Assembly: GCF_003853645.1 (NCBI RefSeq)
Contig: NZ_QTPO01000025.1
Span: 53,944-117,943, forward strand
Direction: 5' to 3'
DNA: 64,000 nucleotides
Origin: Burkholderia sp. Bp9143
Lineage (GTDB): Bacteria > Pseudomonadota > Gammaproteobacteria > Burkholderiales > Burkholderiaceae
Position 1 is the first letter of the stretch, and the number at the start of each line of letters is the position of its first letter. Shown here piece by piece: positions 9,897-19,192 of this stretch. The notes below the pieces were generated by a model. It searched no databases and was not told the DNA's origin. It saw only the letters and a program-made list of their open reading frames with translations. The position numbers and the translations under genes are program-made.

Positions 9897-11504
9897 ATGT
9901 CCGGCACCCCGTCCCAATCCGCCGCCCCGATCACCGTCCGCGACGCCGTCATCGACTTGTTCCGCCAGTTCGGCATCGATCGCGTGTTCGGCAATCCCGG
10001 CTCGACCGAGCTGCCGATGTTCCGCGATTTCCCCGCCGATTTCCGCTACGTGCTCGGCCTGCAGGAGGCCGTCGTGGTCGGCATGGCGGACGGTCATGCG
10101 CAGGCCACCGGCAATGCGGCGGTCGTCAACCTGCATTCGGCGGCCGGCGTCGGCAACGCGATGGGCAACCTGTTCACCGCGTTCAGGAACCGCACGCCGC
10201 TGATCGTCACCGCCGGCCAGCAGGCGCGCGCGATCCTGCCGTTCGATCCGTTCCTCGGCGCGACGCAGGCCGCCGAGCTGCCGAAGCCGTACGTGAAATG
10301 GAGCATCGAGCCCGCGCGTGCGCAGGACGTGCCGGCCGCGATCGCGCGTGCGTACCGGATCGCGATGCAGGAGCCGTGCGGACCGGTGTTCGTGTCGATC
10401 CCGGTCGACGACTGGGACCAGCCGGCCGAGTTGCTGCCGCGCCGCGACGTGAGCAGCGTCGTGCGGCCCGACCCCGATGCGCTCTCACGGCTCGGCGATG
10501 CGCTCGATGCCGCGCGGCGTCCCGCGCTGGTGGTCGGCGCCGCCGTCGATCGGGCCGGTGCGTGGGACGACGTCGTGCGGCTCGCCGAGCGGCACCGGGC
10601 CAGCGTGTACGTCGCGCCGATGTCGGGGCGCTGCAGCTTTCCCGAGGACCATCCGCTGTTCGCCGGCTTCCTGCCCGCGATCCGCGAGAAGATCGTCGCG
10701 CGGCTCGACGGGCACGACCTCGTGTTCGCGTTCGGCGCGCCCGCGTTCACCTATCACATCGAGGGCTTCGGCCCGCACGTGCCGCCGGGCGCCACGCTCG
10801 TTCAGCTCGTCGACGATCCAGGCATCGCCGCGTGGACGCCGTCGGGCGATGCGGTCGTCGGCAACCTGCGGCTCGCGGCGCGCGACCTGCTGGCCCGGCC
10901 GGCGCCGGCCGAGCGGCCGATGCCCGCGCCGCGGCCGGCGCGTCCGCGCGCCGACGCGCCGGCCGCCGGCGAACGGATGTCGGTGGCATTCGCGCTGCAG
11001 ACGCTCGCCGACGTGCGCGACGCGCACGACATCGTCGTCGAGGAAGCGCCGAGCGCGCGGCCGGTGATGCAGGCGCACCTGCCGTTCACGCGCAGCGGCA
11101 CGTTCTACACGATGGACAGCGGCGGGCTCGGCTACGGGATGCCGGCCGCGGTCGGCGTCGCGCTCGCGCAGCCGGGGCGGCGCGTGATCGGGCTGATCGG
11201 CGACGGGTCGAGCCTCTATTCGATTCAGGCATTGTGGAGTGCCGCGCAGTTGAAGCTGCCGATCACGTTCGTGATCCTGAACAATCGGCGCTACGCTGCG
11301 CTGCAGGACTTCGCGCCCGTGTTCGGCTTCGGTCCCGACGATCCGGTGCAGGGCACCGATCTGCCCGACCTGGATTTCGTCGCGCTCGCGCAAGGGATGG
11401 GGTGCCGCGGCATCCACGTCGCCGATGCCGCGCGCCTGCACGACACGCTGACGGATGCGCTGCGGGCCGATACGCCCGTCGTCGTCGACGTCGAAGTTGC
11501 CTGA
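9897..11504 (+). CDS. mdlC: Benzoylformate decarboxylase (thiamine diphosphate enzyme)
   Basis: Non-oxidative decarboxylation of benzoylformate to benzaldehyde. The 535-residue protein has the three ThDP-enzyme domains. Active-site residues known in Pseudomonas putida MdlC can be placed: Ser36 (in GNPGSTELP), Glu57 (LQEAVV), His80 (NLHSAAG) and His287 (TYHIEGFG), with the first three offset by a constant +10 from the reference enzyme. The cofactor motif GDGSSLYSIQAL and its downstream NN are present. The ATG at 9897 follows GAGGAG; an upstream in-frame GTG at 9861 overlaps the operator half-site and is unlikely to be used. It heads the operon with aldehyde dehydrogenase and a ketopantoate-reductase-like gene. 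Confidence 0.92.
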   Translation: MSGTPSQSAAPITVRDAVIDLFRQFGIDRVFGNPGSTELPMFRDFPADFRYVLGLQEAVVVGMADGHAQATGNAAVVNLHSAAGVGNAMGNLFTAFRNRTPLIVTAGQQARAILPFDPFLGATQAAELPKPYVKWSIEPARAQDVPAAIARAYRIAMQEPCGPVFVSIPVDDWDQPAELLPRRDVSSVVRPDPDALSRLGDALDAARRPALVVGAAVDRAGAWDDVVRLAERHRASVYVAPMSGRCSFPEDHPLFAGFLPAIREKIVARLDGHDLVFAFGAPAFTYHIEGFGPHVPPGATLVQLVDDPGIAAWTPSGDAVVGNLRLAARDLLARPAPAERPMPAPRPARPRADAPAAGERMSVAFALQTLADVRDAHDIVVEEAPSARPVMQAHLPFTRSGTFYTMDSGGLGYGMPAAVGVALAQPGRRVIGLIGDGSSLYSIQALWSAAQLKLPITFVILNNRRYAALQDFAPVFGFGPDDPVQGTDLPDLDFVALAQGMGCRGIHVADAARLHDTLTDALRADTPVVVDVEVA

Positions 11505-11533
11505 CGCGCGTGGCGCGTCGTTCCGGAGAATCC

Positions 11534-12985
11534 ATGCAAACCGTATCGATGCTGATCGGCGGCGAACGCCGCCATTCGTCCAGCGGCGCGACCTTCGTGC
11601 GCCGCAACCCGCTCGACGGCGGAGTCGCGTCGGCCGCGCCTGCGGCCACGGTCGACGATGCCCGCGCGGCGGCCGACGCGGCCGCCCGTGCGTTTCCCGG
11701 ATGGGCGGCGCTCGGCCCCGGCGCGCGCCGCGCGCTGCTGTTGAAGGCGGCCGCCGCGCTCGAAGCGAAGCACGAGCAGTTCGTCGCCGCGATGGCGGCC
11801 GAAACGGGCGCGTCGGCGCTTTGGGCCGGCTTCAATGTGCACCTTGCCGCGAGCGGGCTCGTCGAGGCCGCGTCGCTGACCACGCAGATCGGCGGCGAGC
11901 TGATCCCGTCCGACGTGCCCGGTTCGCTCGCGATGGGCGTGCGGCAACCCGCGGGCGTCGTGCTCGGCATCGCGCCGTGGAACGCGCCGGTGATCCTCGC
12001 GACGCGCGCGCTCGCGCTGCCGCTCGCCTGCGGGAACACGGTCGTGCTGAAGGGCTCCGAACTGTGCCCCGTCACGCACGGGCTGATCGTCGAGGCGCTG
12101 CAGGAGGCCGGGCTGCCGCCGGGCGTCGTGAACTTCGTGACGAACGCGCCCGAGGATGCGGGCGCCGTCGTCGACGCCCTGATCGCCCATCCGGCCGTGC
12201 GCCGCGTGAATTTCACCGGATCGACGCGCGTCGGGCGGATCGTCGCCGAAGCGTGCGCGCGTCATCTGAAACCGTCGGTGCTCGAACTCGGCGGCAAGGC
12301 GCCGTTCGTCGTGCTCGACGATGCGGATCTCGACGCGGCGGTCGCGGCGGCCGCATTCGGCGCGTTCGCGAATTCCGGACAGATCTGCATGTCGACCGAG
12401 CGGATCGTCGTCGACGCATCGATTGCCGACGCGTTCGTCGCGAAGCTCGCGGCCAAGGCCGCGTCGCTGCCGCTCGGCGATCCGCGTCGCGGGCCCGTCG
12501 TGCTCGGTTCGCTGATCGACATGAACGCCGTCGAGCGCTGCAACGCGCTGATCGACGATGCGCTCGCGCACGGCGCGACGCTGCGCTGCGGCGGCAAGTC
12601 GGACAGCACGCTGTTCCCGGCAACGCTGCTGGATCACGTGACGCCCGCGATGCGGATCTACGCGGAGGAATCGTTCGGGCCGGTGAAGGGCATCGTGCGG
12701 GTCGACGGCGAGGCGGCCGCGATCCGCTGCGCGAACGACAACGCGTTCGGGCTGGCGTCGGCCGTGTTCAGCCGCGATGTCGCGCGCGCGATGCGCGTCG
12801 CGGCGCGCATCGAATCGGGCATCTGCCACGTGAACGGGCCGACCGTGCACGACGAGGCGCAGATGCCGTTCGGCGGCGTGAAGGACAGCGGTTTCGGCCA
12901 TTTCGGCGGCAAGGCCGGCATCGCCGCGTTCACGGACCTGCGCTGGATCACCGTGCAGACCGCGCCGCGCCACTATCCGTTCTGA
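11534..12985 (+). CDS. Aromatic aldehyde dehydrogenase (benzaldehyde/vanillin dehydrogenase type)
   Basis: NAD(P)-dependent oxidation of an aldehyde to its acid, here probably benzaldehyde to benzoate. The 483-residue ALDH has the anchoring Asn150 (APWNAP), general base Glu251 (LELGGKAP), nucleophile Cys285 (NSGQICMST) and the C-terminal FGGVKDSGFG and WITVQ elements. The NSGQICMSTER context and the short length resemble benzaldehyde, vanillin and salicylaldehyde dehydrogenases. It starts 29 bases after mdlC, behind a GGAGAA ribosome-binding site, so it is positioned to take the product of the decarboxylase. Substrate preference among aromatic aldehydes is inferred from that context. Confidence 0.9.
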   Translation: MQTVSMLIGGERRHSSSGATFVRRNPLDGGVASAAPAATVDDARAAADAAARAFPGWAALGPGARRALLLKAAAALEAKHEQFVAAMAAETGASALWAGFNVHLAASGLVEAASLTTQIGGELIPSDVPGSLAMGVRQPAGVVLGIAPWNAPVILATRALALPLACGNTVVLKGSELCPVTHGLIVEALQEAGLPPGVVNFVTNAPEDAGAVVDALIAHPAVRRVNFTGSTRVGRIVAEACARHLKPSVLELGGKAPFVVLDDADLDAAVAAAAFGAFANSGQICMSTERIVVDASIADAFVAKLAAKAASLPLGDPRRGPVVLGSLIDMNAVERCNALIDDALAHGATLRCGGKSDSTLFPATLLDHVTPAMRIYAEESFGPVKGIVRVDGEAAAIRCANDNAFGLASAVFSRDVARAMRVAARIESGICHVNGPTVHDEAQMPFGGVKDSGFGHFGGKAGIAAFTDLRWITVQTAPRHYPF

Positions 12986-12998
12986 GAGGCTGCCGACG

Positions 12999-13943
12999 AT
13001 GAAGATCGCGATTCTCGGTGCCGGTGCGATGGGCTCGCTGTTCGGCGGGTTGCTGGCCGAACGCGGCGAGGCCGTCACGCTGATCGACGTGAACGACGCG
13101 CATCTCGATGCGATCCGTCGCGACGGGCTGCGTATCGACGACGATCGCGGCGAACGCCGCATCCACGCGTTGCAGGCCGTGCGGCCGGAAGCGGCGAATG
13201 CGGCGGCAAGCGCATCGCCCGACACACCATTCGACCTGCTGATCGTTTTCACGAAATCGCTGCACACACGTGCGGCGCTCGAAGGCGTACGCGCATTGCT
13301 GACGCCGCGTACATACGTGCTGACGCTGCAGAACGGCCTCGGCAACGTCGAGACGCTGAACGCGTTCGTGCCGCTCGAGCGCATTCTGGTCGGCGTCACC
13401 ACGTGGCCGGCCGACTTCGCCGCGGCGGGGCACGTGCGTTCGCACGGTGCGGGCACGATCCGCATGATGACGACCGACGGCGCGGCGCGCCCGTTCGCGG
13501 CGGCCGTGGCCGACGCGCTGTCGCGTGCCGGGCTCGCGTGTTCGCTCGATGCGGACGTGTGGGCCGCGATCTGGGAAAAGGTTGCGTTCAACGCGGCGCT
13601 CAACGCGCTGTGCGCGGCGACGGGCTGCACGGTCGACCAGCTCGGCCGCGAACCTGGCGGCCCGCGGCTTGCGCTCGCGATCGCGGCGGAGACGGCTGCC
13701 GTCGCGCGTGCGAAAGGCATCGCCGTGGACGGCGAACGCATCGCGCGCAACCTCGAGCATGCGATCCACGCGCATCGCGGCCATCGGCCGTCGATGCTGC
13801 AGGACGTGCTCGCGGGCCGCCGTACCGAGATCGATGCGATCAACGGACAGGTCGTGGAGGCGGCGCGCGAGACGGGCGTCGCGGTGCCGCACACCGACAC
13901 GCTGCTTGCACTCGTCCGGCTGATCGACGCACGGATGAATTGA
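12999..13943 (+). CDS. Ketopantoate reductase-family dehydrogenase (candidate D-mandelate dehydrogenase)
   Basis: A 314-residue NAD(P)H enzyme of the ketopantoate reductase (PanE/ApbA) family, which reduces 2-oxoacids to D-2-hydroxyacids or runs the reverse. It has the Rossmann GAGAMG at 8-13, LQNGLGN (Asn112), catalytic Lys194 (WEKVAFN), Asn198/Asn202, and the RPSMLQD...TEID block (Ser265, Glu277). Thirteen bases separate it from the aldehyde dehydrogenase, so it is co-transcribed with mdlC. Some characterised D-mandelate dehydrogenases belong to this same family. Oxidation of D-mandelate to benzoylformate would therefore complete the pathway here; a PanE role in pantothenate synthesis is the alternative. 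Confidence 0.85.
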   Translation: MKIAILGAGAMGSLFGGLLAERGEAVTLIDVNDAHLDAIRRDGLRIDDDRGERRIHALQAVRPEAANAAASASPDTPFDLLIVFTKSLHTRAALEGVRALLTPRTYVLTLQNGLGNVETLNAFVPLERILVGVTTWPADFAAAGHVRSHGAGTIRMMTTDGAARPFAAAVADALSRAGLACSLDADVWAAIWEKVAFNAALNALCAATGCTVDQLGREPGGPRLALAIAAETAAVARAKGIAVDGERIARNLEHAIHAHRGHRPSMLQDVLAGRRTEIDAINGQVVEAARETGVAVPHTDTLLALVRLIDARMN

Positions 13944-14215
13944 GCATCAGGCCGGCGGCCGGCTAGCGCCGCACGACGAGAAGCGCGCGCCGCGCATGGG
14001 CGACGGCGTTCGCTCGAGACGGATTGGACAGCACACCGGAGCCAGCGCGGGCGCGTTGACACCGACCGTGCAGCACACGAGATCCGGGCACGCGACAGCG
14101 CGCCAGCCCGGGCCACTGGAGACGCCATGAAAGCCATCGAATGCCGTTGTCTTGCCGCGCGCCGTTCGCGCACGTTGCCACCGATGCCACCGATGCGTGG
14201 CACCCGGGAGGTCGC
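13944..14215 (+). other. Gap between the reductase and the aromatic-acid permease
   Basis: The 272 bases hold no convincing gene. A GGGAG ribosome-binding site for the MFS gene lies at 14206-14210. The gap is large enough for a separate promoter, but I see no clear -10 box, so the permease may be read from the mdlC promoter or its own. Confidence 0.4.
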
Positions 14216-15613
14216 ATGAGCACGCGCGACGGATTGCAGCCGCCGCCGGTCGACATCGACGCGACGCTCGACGATGGCCCGTTCACGCCGATGCAGCGTT
14301 GCGTGGTGCTGCTCGCCGCGCTCGCGATCGTGCTCGACGGCTTCGACGGCCAGTTGATCGGCTTCGCGATTCCGGTGCTGATCCGCGAATGGGGGATCAC
14401 GCGCGGCGCGTTCGCGCCGGCGGTGGCCGCCGGGCTGGTCGGGATGGGTATCGGCAGCGCATGCGCGGGGCTCGTCGCGGACCGCTTCGGCCGCCGCCAG
14501 GCCGTGATCGGCAGCGTGTTCCTGTTCGGCATCGCGACCTGCGCGATCGGCTTCGCGCCGGATGTCGCGGCGATCGCGATGCTGCGTTTCTGCGCGGGGC
14601 TCGGGATCGGCGGCGCGCTGCCGACGGCCACGACGATGACGGCCGAATACACGCCCGCGCGGCGCCGCACGATGATGGTGACGGCGACGATCGTCTGCGT
14701 GCCGCTCGGCGGCATGCTGGCCGGGTTGTTCGCGCACGAGGTGCTGCCGCGCTACGGCTGGCGCGGGCTGTTCTTCGCGGGCGGCGCGCTGCCGCTCGTG
14801 CTCGGCTTCGTGCTGGTACGCGCGCTGCCCGAATCGCCGCGCTACCTGGCGCGTCGCCCCGCACGCTGGCCGGAACTCGGCGCGCTGCTCGCGCGCATGC
14901 AGCGGCCCGTCGCACCCGGCACCGCGTTTACCGATCTGCGCGATGCACGCGCGCCCGGCGCACGAGGCGGGTTCGGTGCGCTGTTCGCCGGCGGGCAAGC
15001 GCGCGACACGATCGCGTTGTGGTGCGCGTTCTTCATGTGCCTGCTCGCGGTGTATGCGGCATTCAGCTGGCTGCCGACGATGCTGGCCGCGAGCGGGCTG
15101 AGCGTGTCGGTCGCGGGCTCGGGACTCACCGCGTACAACCTCGGCGGCGTGATCGGCGCGCTGCTGTGTGCATGGGCGATCGCGCATGCCGGTTCGCGCT
15201 GGCCGCTTGCGCTGTGCAGCATCGGCGGCGCCGTGAGCGCGGTGTGGCTGATGGGGGTGGATGCGGGACGCCACACGGGCTGGCTGATCGTCGGGCTTGG
15301 CCTGCACGGACTGTTCGTGAACGCGGTGCAGTCGACGATGTATGCGCTCTGCGCGTACATCTACCCGACGGCGGTGCGGGCGACCGGCACCGCGAGCGCG
15401 CTCGCATTCGGCAGGCTCGGCGCGATCCTCAGCGCGTTCGCGGGCGCGCTCGTGATCACCACGGGCGGCGCGACCGCGTACCTGACGATGCTGGCCGCCG
15501 CGATGGGCGTGGTGTGCATCGCGCTGCTCGCGATGCGGCGGCACATTCCGCGGCTGGCGCACGAACGTGCGTCGCCGCGCGAAGGGGAGGAGCTGGCCCG
15601 CACGTCGTCATGA
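14216..15613 (+). CDS. MFS transporter, aromatic acid:H+ symporter (AAHS) type
   Basis: A 465-residue inner-membrane permease with about twelve helices. The first helix carries the DGFDGQLIGFA motif whose acidic residues are conserved in BenK/PcaK-type aromatic acid symporters. The loop 2-3 MFS signature is GLVADRFGRRQAV. A large cytoplasmic loop separates the two six-helix halves near residues 215-260. Its position after the benzoylformate/benzaldehyde genes suggests uptake of mandelate, benzoylformate or benzoate. The ATG at 14216 has GGGAG just upstream; the frame extends to 14141 without a better start. It converges with kynA across only 21 bases. Confidence 0.9.
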   Translation: MSTRDGLQPPPVDIDATLDDGPFTPMQRCVVLLAALAIVLDGFDGQLIGFAIPVLIREWGITRGAFAPAVAAGLVGMGIGSACAGLVADRFGRRQAVIGSVFLFGIATCAIGFAPDVAAIAMLRFCAGLGIGGALPTATTMTAEYTPARRRTMMVTATIVCVPLGGMLAGLFAHEVLPRYGWRGLFFAGGALPLVLGFVLVRALPESPRYLARRPARWPELGALLARMQRPVAPGTAFTDLRDARAPGARGGFGALFAGGQARDTIALWCAFFMCLLAVYAAFSWLPTMLAASGLSVSVAGSGLTAYNLGGVIGALLCAWAIAHAGSRWPLALCSIGGAVSAVWLMGVDAGRHTGWLIVGLGLHGLFVNAVQSTMYALCAYIYPTAVRATGTASALAFGRLGAILSAFAGALVITTGGATAYLTMLAAAMGVVCIALLAMRRHIPRLAHERASPREGEELARTSS

Positions 15614-15634
15614 CGCGCGGGCGCACGGCGTGCG

Positions 15635-16576
15635 TTACAGCGTGGTGCGCACGTGCCAGAGCTCGGGGAACAGCACGACGTCGAGCATCTTGCGCAGATA
15701 CGGCGCGCCGCTCGTGCCGCCGGTGCCCTGCTTGAAGCCGATGATGCGCTCGACGGTCGTCACGTGGCGGAAACGCCACTGGCGGAACGCATCCTCGAGA
15801 TCGACGAGTTCCTCGGCCATCTCGTACAGCTCCCAGTGCTGCTGCGGGTGACGATAGACCTCGAGCCACGCGGCCTCGACGGTTTCGTCGTGACGCATCG
15901 GCTGTGTCCAGTCGCGCTCGAGCCGCTCGGGCGCGATCGGGAAGCCGCGCCGTGCGAGCAGGCGCACGACCTCGTCGTAGAACGACGGCGCCTCGAGCGT
16001 CGCGCGCACCTGTTCGAGGATGTCGGGCCGGTGCGCATGCGGCTGCAGCATCTGCACGTTCTTGTTGCCGAGCAGGAATTCGAGCTGCCGGTACTGGTAC
16101 GACTGGAAGCCCGACGACTGGCCGAGATACGGCCGCATCGCCGAATACTCGGACGGCGTCATCGTCGACAGCACGTTCCACGCCTGCACGAGCTGCTCGA
16201 GGATCCGCGACACGCGCGCGAGCATCTTGAACGCGGGCGGCAGCGCGTCGCCGCGCACCGCGTCGAGCGCGCCGCGCAGCTCGAACAGCGCGAGCTTCAT
16301 CCACAGCTCGCTCGTCTGATGCTGGATGATGAACAGCATCTCGTTGTGATCGGGCGACAGCGGATGCTGTGCGTCGAGGATCGAATTCAGCGACAGGTAG
16401 TCGCCGTAGCTCATCGACTTCGAGAAATCGAGCTGCGCGTCGTGCCAGCCGGCTTGCGCGGCGGCATCGCCCGGCACGTGCGGGGCTTCATGAGCGGGGT
16501 GGGCCGCGCGTGCGCCCGAGAACGGGCAGCCCGTCGGCGCATCGTCGCCGGGCAGCTGCATATGACCAGAATTCAC
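15635..16576 (-). CDS. kynA: Tryptophan 2,3-dioxygenase
   Basis: Heme enzyme opening the indole ring of L-tryptophan to N-formylkynurenine, the first step of the kynurenine pathway. The 313-residue protein shows the TDO core: [42 protein letters not shown] (residues split here for description only) and the C-terminal substrate loop [13 protein letters not shown]. The start is a GTG at 16576 with GGAG 6 bases upstream; an ATG five codons later (16561) is too far from that site. It is the last gene of the kynB-kynU-kynA operon, 64 bases after kynU. Confidence 0.96.
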   Translation of the reverse strand: MNSGHMQLPGDDAPTGCPFSGARAAHPAHEAPHVPGDAAAQAGWHDAQLDFSKSMSYGDYLSLNSILDAQHPLSPDHNEMLFIIQHQTSELWMKLALFELRGALDAVRGDALPPAFKMLARVSRILEQLVQAWNVLSTMTPSEYSAMRPYLGQSSGFQSYQYRQLEFLLGNKNVQMLQPHAHRPDILEQVRATLEAPSFYDEVVRLLARRGFPIAPERLERDWTQPMRHDETVEAAWLEVYRHPQQHWELYEMAEELVDLEDAFRQWRFRHVTTVERIIGFKQGTGGTSGAPYLRKMLDVVLFPELWHVRTTL

Positions 16577-16640
16577 GACTCTCTCCAGATTTGAATGACG
16601 GGGGCGCGGCGCGCGACCCGCGCGCGCCGGGCGATGCCGA

Positions 16641-17894
16641 TCAGGTCACCGCGCCGCGCTCGGCGAACTCCGGCGCCTTCCACGCATCGGTGGCCAGGAT
16701 GTCGCGCAGCGTCTCGACGGCATCCCACACGTCGACGAAGCGCGTATAGAGCGGCGTGAAGCCGAAGCGCAGCACGTACGGCTCGCGGTAGTCGCCGATC
16801 ACGCCGCGCGCGATCAGCGCCTGCATCACCTCGTAGCCGTGCGGATGCTCGAAGCTCGCCTGCGAGCCGCGCTGGTGATGCGCGCGCGGCGTGACGAGCT
16901 TCAGCGACAGTCCCGCGCAGCGCGCTTCGACGAGCGCGATGAACGCGTCGGTGAGCGCGAGCGACTTGCGGCGGATCGCGTGCATGTCGGTCTGCAGGAA
17001 CACGTCGAGCCCGCATTCGACCATCGACATCGACACGATCGGCTGCGTGCCGCACAGGAAGCGCGCGATGCCCGGATCGGGCGCGAAGCCCGGCTGCATC
17101 GCGAACGGTGCGCGGTGGCCCCACCAGCCCGACAGCGGCTGCGAGAAGTGTGCGTGATGGCGGTGCGGCACCCACACGAACGCCGGCGAACCGGGGCCGC
17201 CGTTCAGGTACTTGTACGTGCAGCCGACCGCGCCGTCCGCATGCGCGCCGTTCAGGTCGACCGGCACCGCGCCGGCCGAGTGCGCGAGATCCCACAGCAT
17301 CAGCGCGCCCGCGTCGTGCACCAGCTGCGTGACGGCCGGCATGTCGTGCATGTAGCCGGTGCGGTAGTTCACGTGCGTGATCATCGCGACGGCCGTATCC
17401 GCGCCGAGCGCGTCGGGCAGGTCCGCCGGATCGTCGATCAGGCGCAACTCATAGTCGCCGCCGAGCTGTTCGATCAGCCCTTGCGCGATGTACAGGTCGG
17501 TCGGGAAGTTCGAGCGCTCCGACACGATCACGCGGCGCTCCGGCGCGCGCTCGGCCTGGTGGCGCAGCATCGCCGACAGCAGCTTGAACAGGTTGATCGA
17601 GATGGTGTCGGTCACGACGGTCTCGCCGGGCGCGCCGCCGATCAGCGTCGCGAGCTTGTCGCCGAGGCGGCGCGGCAGTGCGAACCAGCCGGCGGTGTTC
17701 CAGCTGCGGATCAGGCCTTCGCCCCATTCGGCGCCGATCACTTCTTGCGCGCGGGCGGCCGATGCGCGCGGCTGCGCGCCGAGCGAGTTGCCGTCGAGAT
17801 AGATCACGCCGTCGGGCAGCGCGAACTGGTTGCGCAGCGCGGCGAGCGGGTCGTCACGGTCGAGGGCGAGCGCGTCTTCACGGGTCTTGATCAT
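16641..17894 (-). CDS. kynU: Kynureninase
   Basis: PLP-dependent hydrolysis of L-kynurenine to anthranilate and L-alanine. The 417-residue length is typical. The internal aldimine lysine is Lys228 in [12 protein letters not shown], and the cofactor-binding [13 protein letters not shown] precedes it (Asp202). The N-terminus YLDGNSLG is the family hallmark. It lies between kynB (25-base gap) and kynA, so the three enzymes are made together. The anthranilate made here could feed the TCA cycle or alkylquinolone synthesis; nothing in the window decides which. Confidence 0.96.
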   Translation of the reverse strand: MIKTREDALALDRDDPLAALRNQFALPDGVIYLDGNSLGAQPRASAARAQEVIGAEWGEGLIRSWNTAGWFALPRRLGDKLATLIGGAPGETVVTDTISINLFKLLSAMLRHQAERAPERRVIVSERSNFPTDLYIAQGLIEQLGGDYELRLIDDPADLPDALGADTAVAMITHVNYRTGYMHDMPAVTQLVHDAGALMLWDLAHSAGAVPVDLNGAHADGAVGCTYKYLNGGPGSPAFVWVPHRHHAHFSQPLSGWWGHRAPFAMQPGFAPDPGIARFLCGTQPIVSMSMVECGLDVFLQTDMHAIRRKSLALTDAFIALVEARCAGLSLKLVTPRAHHQRGSQASFEHPHGYEVMQALIARGVIGDYREPYVLRFGFTPLYTRFVDVWDAVETLRDILATDAWKAPEFAERGAVT

Positions 17895-17919
17895 GATGTC
17901 GGGTCAGTGGTTCGGTTAA

Positions 17920-18561
17920 TCAGGAGGTTCGGCCGGGCAGCGCGCGCAGCACCGCGCGCACGGGGCTCGCGTCGAGCGTCGCGAACTTCAGCGGCAGCGC
18001 GATCAGTTCGTAGTCGCCGGGCGGCACGTCGTCGAGCACGATCCCTTCGAGGATCGCCATCCGGTGCGCGCGCACGCGGTGATGCGCGTCCATGGTCTTC
18101 GATTCCTGCGGGTCGAGCGACGGTGTGTCGATGCCGATCAGCTTGACGCCGCGCGCGGCGAGCAGATCGATGGTCTCGGGCGCGACCGCGCAGAAGCCAC
18201 TGTCCCATTGCTCGACGCTGGCGCGCGCATAGGTGCGCAGCAGCACGCGCGGCGGCACGCCGTCGAGCGCGGCCTCGAGGTCGGCCGGTCGCACGACCGG
18301 CGACGCGCCGATGCAGTGGATCACGCGGCACGGGCCGAGATAGGTATCGAGCGGCACCGCGCCGATCGGCGCGCCGTCGGCGTCGTAGTGGAGCGGCGCA
18401 TCGCAGTGCGCGCCCGTGTGCGGCGACAGCGTCAGGCGCGCGACGTTGACCGGCGAGCCGGCCTCCATCCGCCATACGCGTTCGACGGAAACCGGCGTGT
18501 CGCCCGGCCACACGGGGGTGGCGGGGCTGACGGGCGGCGAGATGTCCCAGAGTGTGTCCAT
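17920..18561 (-). CDS. kynB: Kynurenine formamidase (cyclase-type, metal-dependent)
   Basis: Hydrolyses N-formylkynurenine to kynurenine and formate. At 213 residues it matches the bacterial KynB family. The metal-binding motif [12 protein letters not shown] starts at His48, with His52 and Asp54 following, and the [15 protein letters not shown]-terminus is typical. The frame is open up to 18765, but the ATG at 18561 begins [11 protein letters not shown], the standard N-terminus, and leaves a 130-base divergent promoter before kynR. It is the first gene of the kyn operon. Confidence 0.95.
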   Translation of the reverse strand: MDTLWDISPPVSPATPVWPGDTPVSVERVWRMEAGSPVNVARLTLSPHTGAHCDAPLHYDADGAPIGAVPLDTYLGPCRVIHCIGASPVVRPADLEAALDGVPPRVLLRTYARASVEQWDSGFCAVAPETIDLLAARGVKLIGIDTPSLDPQESKTMDAHHRVRAHRMAILEGIVLDDVPPGDYELIALPLKFATLDASPVRAVLRALPGRTS

Positions 18562-18691
18562 GGCATGATGAATCGGTGAATCGATGCTTCGAATGATAGG
18601 TGGACGCTCGCAGAAAGTGCTTGCGAAATAAACATGGACAATCCGCCCGATTGGCAGATAATTCGAATCAGAGGGAAAACGGGGACCAAAA
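18562..18691. promoter_or_regulatory. Divergent kynB/kynR promoter with Lrp-like sites
   Basis: The 130-base AT-richer gap contains the palindrome ATTCGAAT at 18661-18668 and a second TTCGAAT at 18588-18594. The stretch 18655-18669 (CAGATAATTCGAATC) matches about 10 of 15 positions of the E. coli Lrp consensus, so these are plausible KynR sites. No perfect sigma-70 hexamer pair is visible. Confidence 0.45.
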
Positions 18692-19192
18692 ATGCACGCG
18701 ATCACGCTCGATGCCACCGACTGCCGGATTCTGGCGGTACTGCAGGAGGAGGGCAGAATCAGCAATCTCGACCTGGCGGAACGGATCTCGCTTTCGCCGT
18801 CCGCCTGTTTGCGCCGGATGCGCCTGCTCGAGGAGCAGGGCGTGATCGAGCACTATCGCGCGTGCCTGAGCCGCGAGAAGCTCGGTTTCGAGCTCGAGGC
18901 GTTCGTGCAGGTGTCGATGCGCAACGAAGAGAATCAATGGCACGAGCGCTTCGCGGAAGCGCTGCGCGAATGGCCGGAGGTGGTCGGCGCGTTCGTCGTG
19001 ACGGGCGAGAGCCACTATCTGCTGCGCGTGCTCGCGCACAACCTCAAGCACTATTCGGATTTCGTGCTGAACCGGCTCTACAAGGCGCCGGGCGTGATGG
19101 ACATCCGGTCGAACATCGTGCTGCAGACGCTGAAGGACGAAGCGGGCGCGCCGGTCGGGCTGGCGCGCATGGGGGCGATCAAAGCGGTGTGA
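18692..19192 (+). CDS. kynR: Lrp/AsnC-family regulator of the kynurenine pathway
   Basis: A 166-residue feast/famine regulator. The N-terminal helix-turn-helix (residues ~8-60: [20 protein letters not shown], then [20 protein letters not shown]) is followed by an alpha/beta ligand-binding RAM domain from about residue 70. Divergent orientation to kynB is the arrangement described for KynR, which responds to kynurenine in Pseudomonas and Burkholderia relatives. The 3' end overlaps the convergent flavin reductase gene by 14 bases. Confidence 0.92.
   Translation: MHAITLDATDCRILAVLQEEGRISNLDLAERISLSPSACLRRMRLLEEQGVIEHYRACLSREKLGFELEAFVQVSMRNEENQWHERFAEALREWPEVVGAFVVTGESHYLLRVLAHNLKHYSDFVLNRLYKAPGVMDIRSNIVLQTLKDEAGAPVGLARMGAIKAV

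Noticed and set aside
12999..13943. Plain panE for pantothenate synthesis
   Set aside because: Not excluded, but the co-transcription with aromatic genes makes D-2-hydroxyacid (mandelate) dehydrogenase the better working call.
11291..15562. A 1423-codon open frame on the minus strand over the mdlC-permease cluster
   Set aside because: It is Arg/Ala/His-rich, overlaps four clear genes in the other direction and has no domain; it is a G/C codon-bias shadow. The same applies to long frames at 897-1925, 7266-8780, 16839-18146, 20744-22654 and 57088-58836.
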